A stretch of 64,000 bases of DNA from Hydractinia symbiolongicarpus (lineage: Eukaryota; Cnidaria; Hydrozoa; Anthoathecata; Hydractiniidae), in NCBI RefSeq assembly GCF_029227915.1, contig NC_079888.1, positions 21,432,001 through 21,496,000 of the forward strand, read 5' to 3'. How positions within the stretch are numbered: the stretch's first letter is position 1; each line of letters opens with the position of its first letter. Positions 54,516 through 61,128 of the stretch are shown here, in pieces. A program made the position numbers and the translations under genes. The notes under the pieces were generated by a model. The model made no database searches, was not told the DNA's origin, and worked only from the letters and a program-made list of their open reading frames with translations.

Positions 54516-54941
54516 CTATTTTTCGAAATACCACACGGCGCCTCCGACACCAATCATGCTTAGCGCGATAAATGCCAATTCCCGTTCATGCTGGCCATTG
54601 CTGGGTGTATAAAAGTCGCTCAATACAGGTTCGCGTGGAATATACGTAAGGGTTGATCCTCCAAACACTTTTTTATATTCACGCATCGCATCATCCAGCT
54701 CTGTGAATTTACCCTCGGCCTTCTTCTCAAGTCTGAGCTGCTTATTGATAAAGTCCACCCTCTCTTGTCTTTTACGTTGCCATATAACCTGAGCCTTCTG
54801 CAGTTGTTCTATGGCCAGATCATGCTGCTTCCGTTCCTTATCTATCCTATCCTTGGATAAACTTGAAAAGAGGTAGCTTGATCCGGTGAAAGCCAAAGCG
54901 TTCGCGAAGGCACCTCCCAACATCATTGCAATTGAAGCCAT
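54516..54941 (-). CDS. 141-aa membrane/coiled-coil protein (Polinton accessory)
   Basis: ATG at 54941, intact. The N-terminus (MASIAMMLGGAFANALAFTG) is hydrophobic with small residues and could be a membrane anchor. Residues 30-90 are highly charged and helical (KERKQHDLAIEQLQKAQ and following), probably coiled coil. Residues 121-138 (LAFIALSMIGVGGAVWYF) form a C-terminal membrane helix. The protein type recurs in Polintons; no function is known to me. It is the last gene of a minus-strand row that begins at the minor capsid gene, so a virion role is plausible. The upstream 34 bp hold an AT-rich imperfect palindrome (ATACTGTAGTAGTAT) that may be promoter DNA. Confidence 0.75.
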   Translation of the reverse strand: MASIAMMLGGAFANALAFTGSSYLFSSLSKDRIDKERKQHDLAIEQLQKAQVIWQRKRQERVDFINKQLRLEKKAEGKFTELDDAMREYKKVFGGSTLTYIPREPVLSDFYTPSNGQHERELAFIALSMIGVGGAVWYFEK

Positions 54942-54975
54942 GTTTAATATACTACTACAGTATATTTTAGTGGCG

Positions 54976-55107
54976 TTATTTTAATACGATAGCTTCGGAG
55001 TCTATGACATCCGTATCCACCTCCGTGTATTCCACCTTGGGTAAAATACTCTCAACTTTCTTACGTCGATATAAAACCCAGACCAACCATTCCAGTATTC
55101 GCAACAT
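54976..55107 (-). CDS. 43-aa small membrane peptide
   Basis: A short frame from ATG at 55107 to TAA at 54976. It starts MLRILEWLVWVLYRRKK, a tryptophan-rich hydrophobic helix followed by four basic residues, then an acidic tail (VEYTEVDTDVIDSEAIV). The layout is that of a small tail-out membrane peptide. Its ATG overlaps the stop of the preceding 75-aa gene by one base (TAATG), which supports a real, coupled gene. I do not recognise a family. Confidence is limited by the short length. Confidence 0.55.
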   Translation of the reverse strand: MLRILEWLVWVLYRRKKVESILPKVEYTEVDTDVIDSEAIVLK

Positions 55108-55334
55108 TATATATTTATAGTTTCAGGTATAATTTTTTGCTTAACTAGATATTCTCTTGTCATCTCACTTGCGGCAACTATGGCTACAAGCTTTCCGGTA
55201 TCTTCCAGGTCAAACTTCTGAATTGAGGGTGGTGTCATTTTTGATACCTTTTTCCCGAGCATTGAATAGCCCACAGCAAAAACGCATACGACCGATGCTT
55301 TATAAATATCGTTGACTATACTTTTCTTATCCAT
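55107..55334 (-). CDS. 75-aa hydrophobic Polinton protein
   Basis: ATG at 55334 in context AAGACATGG, the same context as the 86-aa gene at 50802. Residues 10-25 (IYKASVVCVFAVGYSML) look like a membrane helix, residues 46-57 are a second, weaker hydrophobic segment, and the ends are charged. The pattern recurs among small Polinton proteins without known function. It lies in the minus-strand row of virion genes and overlaps the start of the 43-aa frame by one base. The 44 bp upstream contain the perfect palindrome TATCGCGATA (55361-55370), possibly part of its promoter. Confidence 0.65.
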   Translation of the reverse strand: MDKKSIVNDIYKASVVCVFAVGYSMLGKKVSKMTPPSIQKFDLEDTGKLVAIVAASEMTREYLVKQKIIPETINI

Positions 55335-55378
55335 GTCTTATATTTACTTCAAGATTATAGTATCGCGATATTATCCCT

Positions 55379-55795
55379 TTATTCCATTTCAAGCTTACTT
55401 ATTCTCATAGTTTTTTTATTACCTGAGTTACTTGGTGGAGTACCCTTCACCTTAATATTTTTGTCCTTATTTTTATAGACCACCAACGCTCCAATTAGTA
55501 GCATAACTATCACACCACCACCCATTATTGTGTAGTTCACTCCACCGTGTTTCGGGCCATCTATCACAGAATCCTCAATGACAATATCCTTAGGATCCTC
55601 CTACTGTGTCTGAGGTGCTGAGTGTGTCTGAGGTGCCGGCCGGGTTTGTGCCTGAGGTGCCGACTGTACCTCCGTCTGTGCCATGAGCAATCTTTTATAT
55701 TCTTCCCTAGTTTTACGATTGAATTCTGCCAGCCTCTTACCGGCCTTAACCTTTTTAGGGTTCTTCGTTGTCACCTGAACTGGAGTATCCGACAT
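55379..55795 (-). pseudogene. Single-pass membrane protein split by an in-frame TAG
   Basis: ATG at 55795 opens a frame of 64 codons: a basic N-terminal part (NPKKVKAGKRLAEFNRKTRE) and a Q/P/A-rich repeat (TRPAPQTHSAPQTQ). It ends in TAG at 55601-55603, but the same frame stays open through an acidic linker into a membrane helix (IMGGGVIVMLLIGALVVY) and a basic cytosolic-type tail ending at 55379. The whole is one gene of about 138 codons with a nonsense codon; without readthrough the product loses its anchor. The second half has no ATG near its start. The architecture recurs in Polintons; function unknown. Confidence 0.7.
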
Positions 55796-55838
55796 CTTTA
55801 GTATCCGTATCGATATTGTTTAAATTTTTTCCCGCGAT

Positions 55839-56360
55839 TTAATGCCTACCTGTTATTAAACCTACACTGATTGGTGATAGTAGTGATCCGAACTTATAAT
55901 ATAGATCACATGTGAACCTTTGGAGTGCCGAGTTTAGGAATGGATCATTCTCCAGGTCATCACTCAGAGCTTTTTGATTTTTTATACCCAGGGCTATACA
56001 GGCACCCAGGGAGTACATGTGGATTATTGACTGTCCCAAAGACTTTACCATTGGACCGGATAGTTTAGCCTCGTATATAGTGAACAGTTTATCCACCTCA
56101 TCATTCTTGAGCTTCTGTATCTCCGCCTCCGTATACATCTTACCAAGATATAGCTTGCTATTTCCCGTCAGCACGCACTCGAGCAATTTTTGTCTCTTCC
56201 CATCATCCTGGTCCTCGATAAAAATTAGGTTGTCAATTGCGGTCTCGGCCATTTTCAATAGCGATAGGTATTTTTTAATACAAAAAGGACAGAAACTAAC
56301 CAATACCAGCAATAGCACTACAGCTATCACCAGTAATATGAAATTTATATATTCTATCAT
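55839..56360 (-). CDS. 173-aa membrane-anchored Polinton protein
   Basis: The frame is open from 56426, but the first ATG is at 56360, directly before the membrane helix (IEYINFILLVIAVVLLLVLV). A second in-frame ATG at 56252 (MAETAIDNLIF) would give a soluble 137-aa form, and the conserved-looking globular part begins there. The body is helical and ends LYYKFGSLLSPISVGLITGRH. No catalytic motif is seen. I recognise it only as a recurrent Polinton protein without function. It follows the packaging ATPase on the same strand, separated by a hairpin. Confidence 0.7.
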   Translation of the reverse strand: MIEYINFILLVIAVVLLLVLVSFCPFCIKKYLSLLKMAETAIDNLIFIEDQDDGKRQKLLECVLTGNSKLYLGKMYTEAEIQKLKNDEVDKLFTIYEAKLSGPMVKSLGQSIIHMYSLGACIALGIKNQKALSDDLENDPFLNSALQRFTCDLYYKFGSLLSPISVGLITGRH

Positions 56361-56391
56361 TATAGGATAGTACTGTAGTTTTCCTATAGAT

Positions 56392-56414
56392 TTGTTACAA
56401 GACTCTTGTAACAA
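56392..56414 (-). terminator. Perfect palindrome downstream of the packaging ATPase
   Basis: TTGTTACAAGA (56392-56402) and TCTTGTAACAA (56404-56414) are exact reverse complements around one base, flanked by an A-run on the + strand. It lies 13 bp past the ATPase stop and upstream of the next gene. It shares the TTGTTAC/GTAACAA ends with the hairpin at 50508. Confidence 0.6.
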
Positions 56415-56427
56415 AAAAACTCCCAAT

Positions 56428-57033
56428 CTAACAAATCACGTGGGTTCTTGGATGTTCCATCCTCATGACTAAATGTGTATATTTACCATCTTTTAGCCTT
56501 TCCTTAACCTTCTGTATCTCTGATGATTCAATGACATCATTCTCCTCGTGGATAGTTGCGAGATCATGTCTATCCTTCGGATACCACACATTCGGATACC
56601 ATAACATTTTTGCCTGCCTTCGTAAGTTCTTCGGTATCGCGGTGTATGATTGTGTGAATAGCCACATGGTGTGGTTTCGATGCCGACCGCTGATGGCCAG
56701 CTCCAGCAATGGTTGCCTCTTTTTGTCCAGTTTCTCATTCGCGATGATATCGTCGATCAGGAATAATGTTTTGTATCCTGCGAATAAATCCGTCATCTTT
56801 TGGATCCATTCATACAACAAGCCCATGGGCTCAATTAAAATAACATATCTATCCCTCCAGAACCATTTTCGACATATATATGTCTTATTCCATCTTAATG
56901 TTGGACATATAATCACAATGAAATCGAAGTGATCAAAGTATTCACTCTCTAGTAGCGTTACTACGCGTTTGGATTTTCCGCAGCCCGTTGGACCGACGAA
57001 TAGTGCCGTGTGGGGATCTTTCATGTAGTCCAT
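56428..57033 (-). CDS. DNA-packaging ATPase (FtsK/HerA, A32-like)
   Basis: 201 aa from the ATG at 57033 (AAGATGGAC), chosen because it begins one base after the capsid gene stop; an ATG at 57048 would overlap that gene. Walker A is GPTGCGKS near the N-terminus, Walker B is TLFLIDD about 85 residues later, and the following GRHRNHTMWLFTQSY stretch with arginines and a sensor-like glutamine fits the viral packaging ATPases of Polintons and related large DNA viruses. It would pump element DNA into capsids at the portal or vertex. It is intact, with key ATP-binding residues present. It sits between the major capsid gene and a membrane-protein gene, as part of a virion module. Confidence 0.9.
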   Translation of the reverse strand: MDYMKDPHTALFVGPTGCGKSKRVVTLLESEYFDHFDFIVIICPTLRWNKTYICRKWFWRDRYVILIEPMGLLYEWIQKMTDLFAGYKTLFLIDDIIANEKLDKKRQPLLELAISGRHRNHTMWLFTQSYTAIPKNLRRQAKMLWYPNVWYPKDRHDLATIHEENDVIESSEIQKVKERLKDGKYTHLVMRMEHPRTHVIC

Positions 57034-57034
57034 C

Positions 57035-58354
57035 TTAATATAGTACATCCATAATTTCACCGTTTTGTATATTTAATTGAGCATCCATGATTAGATATAT
57101 GTAGGCGTTTAAGGATCCCGCTGCCTCGGCCGTCTTTTCAACTTGTAGTGTGATACCCTCGCTCGCATTTTCAATCCGTCGGCCGGTCCCGTGCAGTGAG
57201 TTTTCATCTATGGTTCTGAAATCCAGCCATAGGGCATATTTTGTGGTTAGGTAGTCTGCGACCTTCACATCATGTAGTTGCAGATGTTTTTGTATTTCAC
57301 CGGCATTGCCATCCCTTTGTTTACCCTCCGCAAAATACTTGCATATTTCACCATAATGCTCAAACGGTTGCATTCCCTGAGCGAAAAGTTGGTTGGGCTT
57401 ACCCTCAACTATGGCGGATACCTTTTTGATCTTAGGATTGTAGAACCTACCTGTATCTCGTTTGTAAGCTTTCTCTTCCTCAAACAGAACCAATATACCC
57501 TTCAGGGACTTGCATGGTGTATTGAACGACCAATTCCACGTTGTGTCTGACTTATCCACCCTAATTTGTCTATGTCTCAAGAATCTGTCGTAAAGTACAG
57601 CCATGTTTTGGTATTCATTTGAGATGAATCTGGCGAGTGTGGGTTGTGTCACAATCTCATATTCTAGAGATATGTTGGAGATTTTGTATTTAGCATCCGG
57701 CGCCGGTGCCGTGGCGGAACCCGAAGGTTTGGTAGGTGTTGATAATACTACCCTGTCGTAATTGTTGAATGTTATCTCATAACACAGCCTATTACCTAAT
57801 CCAGCCTGATAATATGGGATCGTGCTATCCAACATTTCAAAATCGAGAGGAATGATAAACTTGTTTTTGTATGCATCATAAATGGCTTTGTCCGAGACAT
57901 CAGATGCGTCTTTATCCGCGGCTCCAACTCTCAGTTTCATACAGTTTTCTGTACACCCTTCATCAAAGATGATACCTTGTCTTATTGCATTTCTTTTTTC
58001 AGACTTGGTTAGCCATAAATCTCTGTAGCACCCAAAAAGGTCAAAGTCATCAATGCTCAGAATCTCGGTACCCTCGAACTTGATAGCTAGCTTTTTAACA
58101 ATTGCTCTCCCTATGTTAGAGACCAATGTTCTCTTCGTGTCAGCTTTTGACTCGAGATCAATGTCGAAACTTATTTTCGAAGTACCCGGAACAATGACAT
58201 CATCGTTACCTAAATTAGGGAACCTAATCAGGAGTAACTGGTTCTGATCAATCTCACTTGGGTTGTGAGTGACAATTACTTTTTGATGCGTTCCTTTTAC
58301 ACCATGTGCGGTTCTAAGTGAACGCTCTGGGTTTAACTTTTTACCGTATTCCAT
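57035..58354 (-). CDS. Major capsid protein (double jelly-roll, hexon-like)
   Basis: 439 aa, intact, ATG at 58354 in context AGCATGGAA. Length and sequence pattern fit Polinton major capsid proteins: beta-strand-rich, with a conserved C-terminal block (LHGTGRRIENASEGITLQ, then AYIYLIMDAQLNIQNG). It should form pseudo-hexagonal trimers of the icosahedral shell. The stop is followed after one base by the ATPase start (TAAGATG), which suggests joint expression. Recognition is from sequence pattern; a structure prediction would confirm the two jelly rolls. Confidence 0.87.
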   Translation of the reverse strand: MEYGKKLNPERSLRTAHGVKGTHQKVIVTHNPSEIDQNQLLLIRFPNLGNDDVIVPGTSKISFDIDLESKADTKRTLVSNIGRAIVKKLAIKFEGTEILSIDDFDLFGCYRDLWLTKSEKRNAIRQGIIFDEGCTENCMKLRVGAADKDASDVSDKAIYDAYKNKFIIPLDFEMLDSTIPYYQAGLGNRLCYEITFNNYDRVVLSTPTKPSGSATAPAPDAKYKISNISLEYEIVTQPTLARFISNEYQNMAVLYDRFLRHRQIRVDKSDTTWNWSFNTPCKSLKGILVLFEEEKAYKRDTGRFYNPKIKKVSAIVEGKPNQLFAQGMQPFEHYGEICKYFAEGKQRDGNAGEIQKHLQLHDVKVADYLTTKYALWLDFRTIDENSLHGTGRRIENASEGITLQVEKTAEAAGSLNAYIYLIMDAQLNIQNGEIMDVLY

Positions 58355-58409
58355 GCTATTCCATATTACTTTTATTTTATTTTACTTTAATTCGGTTAAT
58401 GCTATGATA

Positions 58410-58973
58410 TCATCTGTCCGCCGTATCTCTTATGTGTAGGGTAACTGTTGTCTTCATACCACCCCATAGCACCTTACCATCCTGACATGTGACTCTCATG
58501 GTAAGTGATTGAAGTAAACCTTTCTTTAGTTTCTTATATTGCGGATTTTTCGGTTCAATATATGTAAAATCACCACCATACTCGGATATATGATATGTCA
58601 TCAGGTTGTTGCTATATTCACCATCTTTAAGATTTAACGAGTTATCCAATTCATTAAGATTAAAATGTAGTTCCGTTATACCCCCTAGATTGAATATTTT
58701 ACTCAACTTAGAGTTTCTAGCTAGTTGTGTTGATTTTACATCACCTCTAACGATTGAATTCAACTCCCTCCCCGTGTAGTGCTGACCCTGTTGTAACCTA
58801 ATCGTGGTAACTCCATCGGCCAAGGGTATATCTATTGGAGCTGCAACCACATATGTGACATTGTCTGAAAACGTCTCCACGATCGCAACCTCCTTTGTAC
58901 CATGCGAGTTGTCTATCGGTTGATACAAATAGATTTTCTTCTCGCTATTTACGTCCTTTATTGTGAAATACAT
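58410..58973 (-). CDS. Putative minor capsid (penton-like) protein
   Basis: 187 aa, ATG at 58973. The sequence is rich in beta-strand patterns throughout and ends with a strand-like repeat (LTMRVTCQDGKVLW... TTVTLHIRD), compatible with a single jelly roll as in Polinton minor capsid or penton proteins. It lies directly upstream of the major capsid gene on the same strand. An RGD tripeptide is at residues 76-78. Function is inferred from composition and neighbourhood; it could also be another capsid-associated protein. It shares a 38-bp divergent promoter with the 403-aa gene. Confidence 0.65.
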   Translation of the reverse strand: MYFTIKDVNSEKKIYLYQPIDNSHGTKEVAIVETFSDNVTYVVAAPIDIPLADGVTTIRLQQGQHYTGRELNSIVRGDVKSTQLARNSKLSKIFNLGGITELHFNLNELDNSLNLKDGEYSNNLMTYHISEYGGDFTYIEPKNPQYKKLKKGLLQSLTMRVTCQDGKVLWGGMKTTVTLHIRDTADR

Positions 58974-59011
58974 TATTATATTAGAGATTGTGAATATATT
59001 TAAATCAAAGA
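58974..59011. promoter_or_regulatory. 38-bp divergent promoter, minor capsid / 403-aa gene
   Basis: Only 38 bp separate two divergent ATGs. It is AT-rich with TATTATATTAG on one side and ATATATTTAAAT on the other, so TATA-like elements for both directions must nearly overlap or lie in coding DNA. Confidence 0.5.
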
Positions 59012-60223
59012 ATGGATGACATTTTCAGATATAACCCGAATGCGACATATAAACCTAATGGAGGGCTGGATCCTCAAATATTGGGCGCTAGGGATCTGTA
59101 CAAACAGGCCATTATTGTGTCTGAAAGTGGATCTTTCCCCGCTTCCTTTCCTAATATTTTTACCAATTATGAACTTAGTCAGAACGCGCAACGTATGAGA
59201 ATTTGGAATGAGCAACCTTTTAGATTATGGCAAACCCAGCTAAATTTCGCCACTTGGTGCGCTTCAAGTGCCTGTGGGGTAAGTTCCGAACACCTGAAGG
59301 ATGGTAGATCTATGGTCAGGTCGATATATCGTTTTCATGTGTATTATCACATTAGACGAATCATTAAGCGCCTGCAGACACCTCTACCCTTTAAGAATAG
59401 TTTTAATCAATATGATAATCCCTATTCAAATGAGGAATTTCTAAAAATCTGTGGTGAGTATGATGTTGATTCCAACCCCATGAAATACAGAGGTCAGTAC
59501 TTTTTCAGTTCATATCAAAAAAGACGTAAAGACTATCCAACTCCCGGGTTGAGTTATTTCACTAACGACTCCATGACGCGGTGGATTGTGGAAAAATCCG
59601 ATGGATTTACAAAAACGGGCCTTGTGAAGATCTCAAGCAGTGTTAGGGCCTATGCCTATCTAATTCTTAGTTCTCAGGCCTCGGCACGCTCCTCCATCCT
59701 TGGTAATAATTCGAGTGCTCTGACCGCCCAAAGAGTTTTTATGAATAACCTTGAAGACATTGTTAACCGTAGGGTTGATATTCAGGAGGACATTAAACGT
59801 TATCAGGATACGTTAAACTACGCTTCAAGTAAGGTTGATTATTCGGTTGGACAAGGTATTTATATGTTACCCAGTGACATGAATCTCAGAATTAAGACGC
59901 GTGTGGTGGGTTACAACAACAAGATTTTGATATCGGGTGAAGATCTTACCATTGGTATTAATCGAAAGGTCAATGTTATTGAATCACATAAGATAACTAA
60001 AAAGAAGCCGGTAACACCCGATCATCCTGATATCCATCCTGATCATCCTGATATCCATCCTGATCATCCCGATAAACACATTACGGTACACCACGTGGAT
60101 ACTACAGATAAACACATTACTGCACCTTACCACAAAGAAACTCCTCCTACACACAAAGGTGAGAAGATCGCTCTTGTGATTGTTATGACAACAGGTTATT
60201 TCATATGGTATTTGTTTAGATAA
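59012..60223 (+). CDS. 403-aa conserved Polinton protein with C-terminal anchor
   Basis: Intact; ATG at 59012 in context AGAATGGAT. Residues 1-330 form a folded-looking domain with blocks that I recognise as strongly conserved in Polinton relatives (GLDPQILGARD, EQPFRLWQTQLNF, then SSQASARS and ASSKVDYSVG). Residues 336-354 are a short DHPDIHP repeat encoded by a 21-bp minisatellite (60020-60075). Residues 385-401 (IALVIVMTTGYFIWYLF) are a membrane helix with almost nothing behind it, so the protein is tail-anchored. No enzymatic motif is visible. Size, intactness and position opposite the capsid genes suggest a structural or entry-related virion protein, but this is inference. Confidence 0.8.
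   Translation: MDDIFRYNPNATYKPNGGLDPQILGARDLYKQAIIVSESGSFPASFPNIFTNYELSQNAQRMRIWNEQPFRLWQTQLNFATWCASSACGVSSEHLKDGRSMVRSIYRFHVYYHIRRIIKRLQTPLPFKNSFNQYDNPYSNEEFLKICGEYDVDSNPMKYRGQYFFSSYQKRRKDYPTPGLSYFTNDSMTRWIVEKSDGFTKTGLVKISSSVRAYAYLILSSQASARSSILGNNSSALTAQRVFMNNLEDIVNRRVDIQEDIKRYQDTLNYASSKVDYSVGQGIYMLPSDMNLRIKTRVVGYNNKILISGEDLTIGINRKVNVIESHKITKKKPVTPDHPDIHPDHPDIHPDHPDKHITVHHVDTTDKHITAPYHKETPPTHKGEKIALVIVMTTGYFIWYLFR
60020..60075 (+). repeat. 21-bp coding minisatellite
   Basis: About 2.7 copies of a 21-bp unit (GATCATCCTGATATCCATCC plus T) encoding DHPDIHP, at 60020, 60041 and 60062, inside the 403-aa gene. The unit keeps the frame. Copy number may vary between element copies. Confidence 0.85.
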
Positions 60224-60242
60224 AGAATGACGTCAATTAAAT

Positions 60243-60389
60243 GTCAATCAAGCCAGAATAACAATAGAGAAACAATGCATTCCTTACATACCAAATATCC
60301 TTAGCAACGGCTACTTTCGTTTTAACTTTTTTCTTATGTAAACAACTTTCTGGTATGTAAAATCCTATTGTTATAAGCGTTTGATTGAC
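60243..60389. repeat. Nested inverted repeat between two + strand genes
   Basis: Three nested arms pair in order: GTCAATCAA (60243-60251) with TTGATTGAC (60381-60389), ATAACAATAG (60258-60267) with CTATTGTTAT (60365-60374), and TTACATACCA (60284-60293) with TGGTATGTAA (60351-60360), leaving a 57-nt loop. It fills most of the gap after the 403-aa gene. It may be an RNA fold, a 3'-end signal, or the remnant of a small foldback element; no target duplication is seen. Confidence 0.7.
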
Positions 60390-60473
60390 AGATGGTTTAC
60401 AAGATAACAAAAACTGCTTTCCGATAGAATCTATAAAGTGGTATAAAGAGATATAATCGTGAATATAAACACA
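60390..60473 (+). promoter_or_regulatory. Upstream region of the 111-aa gene
   Basis: AT-rich, with GTATAAAG at about 60441 as TATA candidate about 33 bp before the ATG. The assignment is positional. Confidence 0.4.
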
Positions 60474-60809
60474 ATGGCTTTTCCAACAGTTGAAGAATTT
60501 GAACAAAACATAGAACAAGTTACTCCAATCATAAAGTGGAGAGAGCTGCCTAAAAACGATATTTACCTTGTTAAATATGTGAAAGAGATGGAAATATCAA
60601 GACCTGGTGCTCTTTCTGAAAAATCTATGTATGCGGAGGTTCAAGATAGAATGGGAAATAAATATAAGACATGGTTGCCCGCAAGACTTTGTGATGAATT
60701 GAAGGATTATGGTTGGAAGGGTGATGCCTTTGTCAGATCAAATGGTCTCAAACAATCTCAGAATAATCATCAAAATCGATTCTTCAGTTATGACATTATG
60801 TGGCGCTAA
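60474..60809 (+). CDS. 111-aa protein, possibly a ssDNA-binding OB-fold protein
   Basis: The first ATG is at 60474 (context ACAATGGCT); the frame is open slightly further upstream but without ATG. It begins MAFPTVEEFEQNIEQ and includes alternating strand-like stretches (IYLVKYVKEMEI, MYAEVQDRMGNKYKTWLP) followed by ARLCDELKDYGW. The strand pattern, small size and basic/aromatic residues resemble small OB-fold single-strand DNA-binding proteins of DNA viruses, but this is an impression and not a motif match. Its 3' end contains the 16-mer TGACATTATGTGGCGC shared inversely with 51983-51998. It is the last gene before the right TIR. Confidence 0.6.
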   Translation: MAFPTVEEFEQNIEQVTPIIKWRELPKNDIYLVKYVKEMEISRPGALSEKSMYAEVQDRMGNKYKTWLPARLCDELKDYGWKGDAFVRSNGLKQSQNNHQNRFFSYDIMWR

Positions 60810-60828
60810 ACCTTGCAACATTGCAATC

Positions 60829-60853
60829 ATCTTTACTTGTTTCTGGTAAAGAT
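60829..60853 (+). terminator. Hairpin downstream of the 111-aa gene
   Basis: ATCTTTACT (60829-60837) pairs with GGTAAAGAT (60845-60853), one G-T pair, across TGTTTCT. It is nearly the same as the hairpin after the integrase (51900-51924), begins 19 bp after the stop, and touches the inner edge of the right TIR. Confidence 0.6.
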
Positions 60854-61128
60854 AGACACACATAACACTATAAATTATAAGGCACGACAGATGAGGGTGG
60901 GTAGGGACCCATGGGACGGGGAGGGGCCAGGGGGACACGACAGGGGTGGGGGTTTTTGACAGATATCGTTGATTTAACGGTGATGATCTATAAATTGACG
61001 TAAAGTGGTAAAGTGCTAACGGATTTATTGACTCGTCTATCGTTGATTTGACGTGGATGGTCTATAATTTGACGTGGAGTGGCACAACATATTAATCGCT
61101 GTCCTAACATCGGCCTTTTCCTATCTCT
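60852..61128 (-). repeat. Right terminal inverted repeat
   Basis: The reverse complement of the left TIR, ending ...CCTTTTCCTATCTCT at 61128. It is 74 bp longer because a segment is duplicated in tandem (60965-61008 and 61039-61082 are diverged copies starting ATCGTTGATTT). Confidence 0.93.
60894..60952 (+). other. G-rich tract of right TIR (G-quadruplex candidate)
   Basis: The + strand has runs GGG, GGG, GGG, GGG, GGGG, GGGG, GGGGG, GGGG and GGGGG within 59 bp, most loops 1-6 nt. It mirrors 48499-48555 in the left TIR. Confidence 0.75.

Larger units (their letters stand above)
48397..61128. mobile_element. Polinton/Maverick (adintovirus-like) element, defective
   Basis: A 12.7-kb element inside the satellite, bounded by inverted repeats with 5'-AG and CT-3' ends, as in Polintons. 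It encodes hallmark Polinton proteins: protein-primed DNA polymerase B (C-terminal part only), retroviral-type integrase (frameshifted), packaging ATPase, major capsid protein and a putative minor capsid protein, plus several small membrane proteins. A capsid-maturation cysteine protease was not recognised. The left flank ends in monomer sequence CTACAT and the right flank resumes at TTCATTGAC, which directly follows it in intact monomers, so the insertion split one monomer. A perfect 6-bp target duplication is not visible: CTACAT at left faces TACG/TTACG-like bases at right. Defective by polymerase truncation and integrase breaks. Confidence 0.93.

Noticed and set aside
56465-56932. 155-codon + strand frame over the packaging ATPase
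   Set aside because: Antisense shadow; the Walker motifs place the real gene on the minus strand.
60229-60238. TGACGTCA (CRE-like site) after the 403-aa gene
   Set aside because: A single 8-mer at a gene 3' end; no support for a regulatory role.
60237-60518. 93-codon minus-strand frame between the 403-aa and 111-aa genes
   Set aside because: It runs through the nested inverted repeat and into the start of the 111-aa gene, and has no recognisable domain.
61060-61082. Shared AATTTGACGTG between TIR and satellite monomer, suggesting common origin
   Set aside because: Only 11 bp, with unrelated surroundings; chance is sufficient.
48397-61128. Capsid-maturation cysteine protease gene expected in Polintons
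   Set aside because: No frame in the element shows a recognisable His/Asp/Cys protease pattern; treated as absent, with the limit that a strongly broken copy could be missed by eye.
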